A DNA stretch of 64,000 nucleotides from Streptomyces sp. ISL-12 (GTDB lineage: Bacteria > Actinomycetota > Actinomycetes > Streptomycetales > Streptomycetaceae). Shown one piece after another: positions 59,965 to 64,000 of this stretch (positions are counted from its first letter, which is position 1; every line of letters starts with the position of its first letter). Below the pieces are notes generated by a model. It was not told the origin of the DNA. It worked only from the letters and a program-made list of their open reading frames with translations, and did not search any database. The translations under genes and the position numbers were made by a program. The stretch covers positions 31,953 to 95,952 of the forward strand of contig NZ_JAGGOO010000060.1 of the NCBI RefSeq assembly GCF_018614415.1, in the 5' to 3' direction.

Positions 59965-61283
59965 GCCAGCTCCTTTCCGCGCGTCTCGGGCAGTCCGAGC
60001 AGCGCGATCGCCGCGACGCCGTAGCCGATCGCACCGAAGACCAGCGCGCCGCCCACGCCCCAGCTGTCGGCCAGGAAACCGACCGTCGTGGGGAAGACGG
60101 CGCCCACGGCCCGTCCGGTGTTGTAGGTGAATCCCTGCCCGGTACCGCGCACCGCCGTCGGGTACAGCTCGGCCAGGTAGGAGCCGAAGCCGCTGAAGAT
60201 CGCCGACATGCAGAACCCGAGCGGGAAGCCGAGCACGAGCAGGAGGGTGTCGGCGCCGGCCGGGATGTTGGCGTACGCCAGGATGCACAGGGCCGACAGC
60301 AGGGCGAACAGCCAGATGTTGCGCCGGCGCCCCAGGCGGTCGGTGAGGTGGCCGCCGGTCAGATAGCCGATGAAGGCGCCCGAGATCAGGAACGTCAGGT
60401 ACCCCCCGGTGCCCACCACCGACAGGCCGCGCTCGTCCTTCAGGTACGTGGGCACCCAGGTGGCCAGCGTGTAGTAGCCGCCCTGGACGCCGGTGGACAG
60501 CAGCGCGGCGAAGACCGTGATCCGCAGCAGTCCGGGGGCGTCGCCCGTGCCCGGTGCGAAGATCGCCCGGAACGAGCCCTTGCCGGGACTCCGTTCGCGC
60601 GCGGCGGCGGCCTCGGGCGCGTCGTGCACACTGCGCCGCACCCAGACCACGAGCAGCGCGGGCAACGCGCCGGTCCAGAACATGATCCGCCAGGCCAGCG
60701 CGTCGTCGGCCACCGAGAACACCACCGTGTACACGATCGCGGCCAGTGCCCAGCCCACCGCCCAGGAGCTCTGGATCGCGCCCAGGGTGCGCCCCCGGTG
60801 TTTCGCGCTCGCGTACTCGGCGACCAGGATCGCGCCGACCGCCCACTCGCCGCCGAAACCGAGCCCCTGGAGCGCCCGGAAGACCAGCAGCGTCTCGTAG
60901 TTGGGCGCGAAACCGCAGGCCACCGTGAACACGGCGTACGTGATCACCGTGAGCAGCAGCGCCCTGACCCGGCCGATCCGGTCCGCCAGTACGCCCGCGA
61001 GGGCGCCGCCGACCGCCGAGACGACCAGCGTGACGGTGGTGAACAGCCCGGTCTGGCCGCTGTCCAGGCCGAAGTACGCGGCCAGCGCGACCATGCTCAG
61101 CGGCAGCGTGAAGTAGTCGTAGGAGTCGAGGGCGTAGCCGCCGAACGCGCCGGCGAAGGCCCGGCGGCCCCGCGGGCCGAGGGCGCGCAGCCAGCCCAGG
61201 GCCCCGTCGTCGGCGCCGCGATCGTCGCTGTCGGGGCGCGGGACGACGGTGAGCGGGGCCTGCGGTGGAGGAGTTGTGCTCAT
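59961..61283 (-). CDS. MFS transporter, metabolite:H+ symporter type
   Basis: Membrane protein of 440 aa with 12 segments and the family blocks GGYALDSYDYFTLPLSMVAL near residue 48, GVLADRIGRVRALLLTVITY, FRALQGLGFGGEWAVGAILVAEYASAKHRGRTLG near 138 and DRLGRRRNIW. The GGEWxxG motif places it in the metabolite:H+ (aromatic or carboxylic acid) branch. ATG 61283 has GAGG close upstream; GTG 61289 is an alternative. It is coupled to the DUF1445 gene and divergent from a FadR-type regulator, so the module likely imports and cyclises or dehydrates a small acid. Confidence 0.87.
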   Translation of the reverse strand: MSTTPPPQAPLTVVPRPDSDDRGADDGALGWLRALGPRGRRAFAGAFGGYALDSYDYFTLPLSMVALAAYFGLDSGQTGLFTTVTLVVSAVGGALAGVLADRIGRVRALLLTVITYAVFTVACGFAPNYETLLVFRALQGLGFGGEWAVGAILVAEYASAKHRGRTLGAIQSSWAVGWALAAIVYTVVFSVADDALAWRIMFWTGALPALLVVWVRRSVHDAPEAAAARERSPGKGSFRAIFAPGTGDAPGLLRITVFAALLSTGVQGGYYTLATWVPTYLKDERGLSVVGTGGYLTFLISGAFIGYLTGGHLTDRLGRRRNIWLFALLSALCILAYANIPAGADTLLLVLGFPLGFCMSAIFSGFGSYLAELYPTAVRGTGQGFTYNTGRAVGAVFPTTVGFLADSWGVGGALVFGAIGYGVAAIALLGLPETRGKELA

Positions 61284-61345
61284 GGGCACCTCGCAGAAGG
61301 AGGACGGAGGGTGCTTGCTGATGAGCTGATGTCCAGCACCGTAGA

Positions 61346-61362
61346 GGATTGTTCAACGATCC
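61346..61362 (+). promoter_or_regulatory. 17-bp operator dyad between the MFS and FadR-type genes
   Basis: The dyad is GGAT-N-GTT-N-AAC-N-ATCC (centre 61354), AT-richer than its surroundings and placed midway between divergent starts, which is the usual site of a GntR/FadR repressor. Confidence 0.6.
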
Positions 61363-61411
61363 CTCAATACCCCTGTTGTTTCGTTCTTGTGTCTGAGGTT
61401 GAATTCCGGGC

Positions 61412-62107
61412 ATGGCAGAGCAGCTGGCGCAACTCGCCGACGACCGCGCCCTCCTGGGGCGCACCAGTACCGCCGAGCGGGTCTCGGACATCCTGAGGAG
61501 CCGCATCGCCGACGGCTTCTTCCCACCCGGCACCCGGCTGTCCGAGGACAGCATCGGCGGCGCGCTCGGGATCTCCCGCAACACGCTGCGGGAGGCGTTC
61601 CGGCTGCTCACCCATGAACGCCTGCTGGTGCACGAGCTGAACCGGGGCGTCTTCGTCCGGGTCCTGACCGTCGACGACGTCGAGGACATCTACCGCACCC
61701 GCGCCCTCGTCGAGTGCGCCGTGGTCCGCGGGCTCGGCGAGCCGCCGTACCGGCTCCAGGGGCTCGCCGGGGCCGTCGAGGACGGGCGGCGAGCGGCCCG
61801 GGAAGGCGACTGGAAACGGGTGGGCACGGCCAACATCCACTTCCACCGGGAGCTGGTCGCCCTGGCGGGCAGCGAGCGCACCGACGAGGTGATGCGCAGC
61901 GTCTTCGCCGAACTGCGGCTCGCCTTCCACGTGGTGGACGACCCGCGCCGCCTGCACGAGCCGTACATCGCGCGCAACCACGAGGTCCTCCAGGCCCTGG
62001 AGGCCGGCGACCGGGAGGGCGCCGAGCGGCTCCTCGCGGGGTACCTCGCGACCTCGCTGGAACGGGTGCTGGAGGTCTACCGGCGACGGGTCGGCGAGGA
62101 CGGCTGA
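61412..62107 (+). CDS. GntR-family (FadR/FCD) transcriptional regulator
   Basis: Regulator of 231 aa. Winged helix-turn-helix at about 20-80 (RVSDILRSRIADGFFPPGTRLSEDSIGGALGISRNTLREAFRLL), then an FCD domain with metal-site candidates: NIHFHRELVALAGSER near 145 and ARNHEVLQALEAGDREGAERLL near 190. The start ATG 61412 lacks a clear ribosome binding site; -10-like elements are near, so it may be close to leaderless. It is divergent from the MFS-DUF1445 operon it probably controls; the inducer is presumably the transported acid. Confidence 0.88.
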   Translation: MAEQLAQLADDRALLGRTSTAERVSDILRSRIADGFFPPGTRLSEDSIGGALGISRNTLREAFRLLTHERLLVHELNRGVFVRVLTVDDVEDIYRTRALVECAVVRGLGEPPYRLQGLAGAVEDGRRAAREGDWKRVGTANIHFHRELVALAGSERTDEVMRSVFAELRLAFHVVDDPRRLHEPYIARNHEVLQALEAGDREGAERLLAGYLATSLERVLEVYRRRVGEDG

Positions 62108-62381
62108 CCGGCTGACCGGGAGGGCGACCGGGGGCTGCCGAGCCGGGAGAGGGGGGCCGCTCCGCCGGGGGCGGACTGCTCTGCCGGGGGCGGTCTGCTT
62201 CGCGGGCCGGGGCGGGGGCTGCCTTGCCGGGCGAGGGTGCGGACTGCTCCGCTGAGGGGGCGGGGACCGCTACGCCGGAGGAGGGTGCGGACCGCTCCGC
62301 CCGGGACGTCTACGGTCGTCCGCCCGGGGACGTCTACGGTCGTTTGGGTCGTTGTCAGACCTAGGACCTAGTCTGTGCACC
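62108..62381 (+). repeat. Repeat-rich gap of 274 nt
   Basis: Degenerate units such as GCGGACTGCTCCGC and GCCGGGGGC recur from about 62150 to 62290, followed by a 23-24-bp direct repeat CCGCCCGGG(G)ACGTCTACGGTCGT at about 62297-62343. No gene is seen. It ends with the dyad in front of the last operon. Confidence 0.7.
62356..62375 (+). promoter_or_regulatory. Dyad overlapping the promoter of the last operon
   Basis: CTAGG-A-CCTAG (62361-62371) is perfect and is extended by CAGA/TCTG past one extra C. It covers a -10-like TAGTCT (62369-62374) that ends 7 nt before GTG 62382, so the transcript is probably leaderless and the dyad an operator. Confidence 0.55.
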
Positions 62382-63911
62382 GTGACTTCGCCTGCATCGA
62401 CGGACAGCGCTCCGCCCCAGCTCAGCGCGGGGCCGCGCCCCGCCATGGGCCCGGCCGCCGACGAGGGACTGGCGCGGCGGCTGCGCGCGCTCGCCTGCAC
62501 CGCCCCGCTGCACGATCTCGACGCGCGCAAGGTCAACCTCGCCGGCGAGTACTCGGTGTACGGCATGGCGGAGGTCGCCCTCGCTGCCATCGACCTGGTC
62601 ACCCTGAACATGGACTTCGACACGGGCGCCGACCACGACCAGATAGTGGCCCGGCTCGTCCCGCGCGTCGCCGCCCAGGCCCCCCGCAGGCCCGCCGTCG
62701 AGCACGAGCGGGTGGCCCGCTGGGTCCTGGAGAACCTGATCAACGTCGGCAGCGTCGACCGCGGCTTCCGCGCGGTGTACGGCACGTTCGAGCCGGACGG
62801 CAGCTACGTGCGCCGCGACTACGACTTCAAGCTGATCGAGGAGGTCCCCGGCCCCGGCGGCACCGTCTACCTGCGCACCACCGACGAGGCGGTCAACGTC
62901 CTGGTCGGCGCCCTGGACACCGACGTCACCAGCGCCCAGATCGCCGCCGAGGTGAAGCTGGAGGTGCTGATCAGCCGCGGCCGGCTCGCCGACGCCCAAC
63001 TCGCCGCCGAGCAGGCCCGCTACCGCACCGTGCAGTACTCGGAGACCCTGCGCCGCGCCCTGGACGCCACCCGGCGCAACGTCCGCGCGGTGGACTGGCT
63101 GGAAGCCGTCCCCGACATGATCGCCGAGGCCCTCGACCACGTCGCCGACCGCTACCGCCACGAGAACGCGATCCTCACCAACATCCGCAAGGCCCGCGAC
63201 GAGTCCGAGGAACCCGAGCACAAGCGCCGCGCGGCCGAGCTGGTCGACATCGTCAAGGACTGCATCCGCCGCCACACCCAGCTCCAGTCCCGGCTGCTGG
63301 AAGCGGGCCCGCTGTTCCGCGCCGAACAGGACCGGCAGGCCTTCGCCACCCCCCTCGCCTCCTCGGGCATCGACCTCTACGGCCACCTCGTCGCCCCCGT
63401 CCTGCCGCTGCCCGTGGAGCGGGCCCTGCGCGTCACCGACGCCTTCTTCGCCCGCGGCACCGGTCTGCGCACGCCCGTCTCGGTCCGGGTCGGCGACCTC
63501 GTCGACCTGCTGCTGACCCCGCCCGTCGAGCGTGAGCACCTGGGCGCCGAGATGCCCGAGCCCGACCTGATCGCCACCCCGGACGACAGCCGCTTCAGCG
63601 AGGAGCAGCTGGCGGCGGCCAAGGAACTGCTAGACCTGCCGCACGACGCCCCGCGCCGGCTCTCCGGCCTGCTGGCCGAGGCCCGTCGCCGCGAGGGTTC
63701 CGACCTGGCGTACCTGGTCGCCCTGCTGGCGGTGCACGCCGCCAGCCCGCCGGTCGGCACCGCCTACCGGCAGGGCGAGGAGAAACTGCTGTTCGCCGTG
63801 GACGACGGTACCGAGCTGGACGACCCCGAGTTCGGCGGCGCCGACCTCATCGTCGGCACGGCGCTGCTGGACGCGGCCGGCATGGCGGCGGACCGGACGG
63901 AGGCGGCGTGA
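62382..63911 (+). CDS. Unrecognised protein, first gene of an operon leaving the window
   Basis: Protein of 509 aa with no family I can name with confidence. Residues 30-110 are helical with a winged-helix-like look (ARRLRALACTAPLH, RVARWVLENLINVGS), a beta part follows (SYVRRDYDFKLIEEV, GTVYLRTTDEAVNVLVGAL), then long charged helices from about 180 to 320 (RGRLADAQLAAEQARYRTVQYSETLRRAL, IRKARDESEEPEHKRRAAELVDIVKD), and a globular C-terminus. This order is reminiscent of kleisin-type (MukF/MksF) subunits, but that is a weak analogy. GTG 62382 appears leaderless. The next gene overlaps by 4 nt (GTGA). Confidence 0.8.
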   Translation: MTSPASTDSAPPQLSAGPRPAMGPAADEGLARRLRALACTAPLHDLDARKVNLAGEYSVYGMAEVALAAIDLVTLNMDFDTGADHDQIVARLVPRVAAQAPRRPAVEHERVARWVLENLINVGSVDRGFRAVYGTFEPDGSYVRRDYDFKLIEEVPGPGGTVYLRTTDEAVNVLVGALDTDVTSAQIAAEVKLEVLISRGRLADAQLAAEQARYRTVQYSETLRRALDATRRNVRAVDWLEAVPDMIAEALDHVADRYRHENAILTNIRKARDESEEPEHKRRAAELVDIVKDCIRRHTQLQSRLLEAGPLFRAEQDRQAFATPLASSGIDLYGHLVAPVLPLPVERALRVTDAFFARGTGLRTPVSVRVGDLVDLLLTPPVEREHLGAEMPEPDLIATPDDSRFSEEQLAAAKELLDLPHDAPRRLSGLLAEARRREGSDLAYLVALLAVHAASPPVGTAYRQGEEKLLFAVDDGTELDDPEFGGADLIVGTALLDAAGMAADRTEAA

Positions 63912-64000
63912 CCGGGGCCGGGCGAGCGGGCGAGCGGGCGGCGGTGATCACCAGCCGTGACCGGCGCCGCGCCGTGCCGGGCGGGAGGGTTCTGTCCGTG
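63908..64000 (+). CDS. Start of a second gene in the last operon, truncated by window edge
   Basis: GTG 63908 overlaps the preceding stop (GTGA) and the frame stays open to the edge (31 codons: VTGAGRAGERAAVITSRDRR...). The visible residues are Arg/Gly-rich and show no domain. Identity cannot be judged; the coupling shows that it works with the 509-aa protein. Confidence 0.6.
   Translation, partial: MTGAGRAGERAAVITSRDRRRAVPGGRVLSV

Noticed and set aside
59131..61689. Very long minus-strand frame joining DUF1445 to sequence inside the MFS gene
   Set aside because: Only the last 277 codons look like protein; the rest is an out-of-frame reading of the MFS gene, whose own frame ends with a 4-nt overlap at 59961-59964.
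62382..63911. Wadjet JetA or another named defence protein
   Set aside because: No recognisable DUF3375 or JetA sequence blocks; kept only as an unassigned protein with a kleisin-like outline.

Overview
The window is chromosomal DNA from a high-GC actinomycete, almost certainly a Streptomyces. GC is very high with strong third-position bias and frequent GTG/TTG starts. Marker genes are present: smeA-sffA (sporulation), rbpA (RNA polymerase binding protein), ppm1, the ribE-ribM-ribAB-ribH set behind an FMN riboswitch, and a GH18 chitinase with a chitinase-type operator. From memory, and not checked here, the order from the rib genes to the ankyrin gene resembles S. coelicolor SCO1443 to SCO1414, while the first 7 kb resembles the SCO6160-SCO6166 neighbourhood. 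No IS element, phage, CRISPR, tRNA, rRNA or biosynthetic cluster was seen.

Layout. 1-7142: end of an Lrp/AsnC regulator, a one-chain SecDF, a secreted Ala-Pro-Asp repeat protein, a NarL-type two-component system, then two short DksA/TraR zinc-finger proteins and an MreB-like ATPase in one tight operon. 7359-11303: MFS transporter, a DavA-like amidase and a DavB-like lysine 2-monooxygenase, probably a lysine-to-5-aminovalerate route. 11316-15018: DUF5995 protein, secreted GH6 cellulase, uracil permease with a candidate operator. 15019-20553: a looser, accessory-looking stretch with gene-poor gaps, a secreted tripeptidyl aminopeptidase-like lipoprotein, an MBL-fold hydrolase, an AraC regulator and a relic of an MMPL transporter. 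20554-24235: thioesterase, MFS transporter divergent from a ROK repressor with a symmetric operator between them, a 21-bp minisatellite and a small membrane protein.

24489-29590: FMN riboswitch and riboflavin operon (ribE, ribM, ribAB, ribH) followed by hisE, hisG and a PH-domain membrane protein. 29860-34248: two CNNM/CorC-type transporters and an EccA-like AAA+ ATPase. 34706-39190: uridine kinase-like protein, Tat-exported C39 peptidase, SCO1431-type small membrane protein, TetR regulator, GH18 chitinase. 39542-46423: acyl-CoA dehydrogenase, small proteins, Lrp regulator, amidohydrolase, Ppm1, FxsA, RbpA. 46704-53832: Atg22-like MFS protein, GDPD phosphodiesterase, the YczE/YczR pair, SffA-SmeA, an ankyrin protein. 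54177-64000: HEAT-like protein, an overlapping operon of two glycosyltransferases and an SGNH hydrolase, DUF1445 protein plus MFS transporter divergent from a FadR-type regulator, and finally a 509-aa protein of unknown function starting an operon that runs off the window.

Regulation that can be read directly: an FMN riboswitch, a sigma-R promoter for rbpA, chitinase-type promoters at two places, dyad operators in front of uraA, ROK/MFS, FadR/MFS, yczE/yczR and the last gene, and strong hairpin terminators between convergent genes. A recurring oddity is the number of short tandem repeats (6-24 bp units) at gene 3' ends and in operon gaps.
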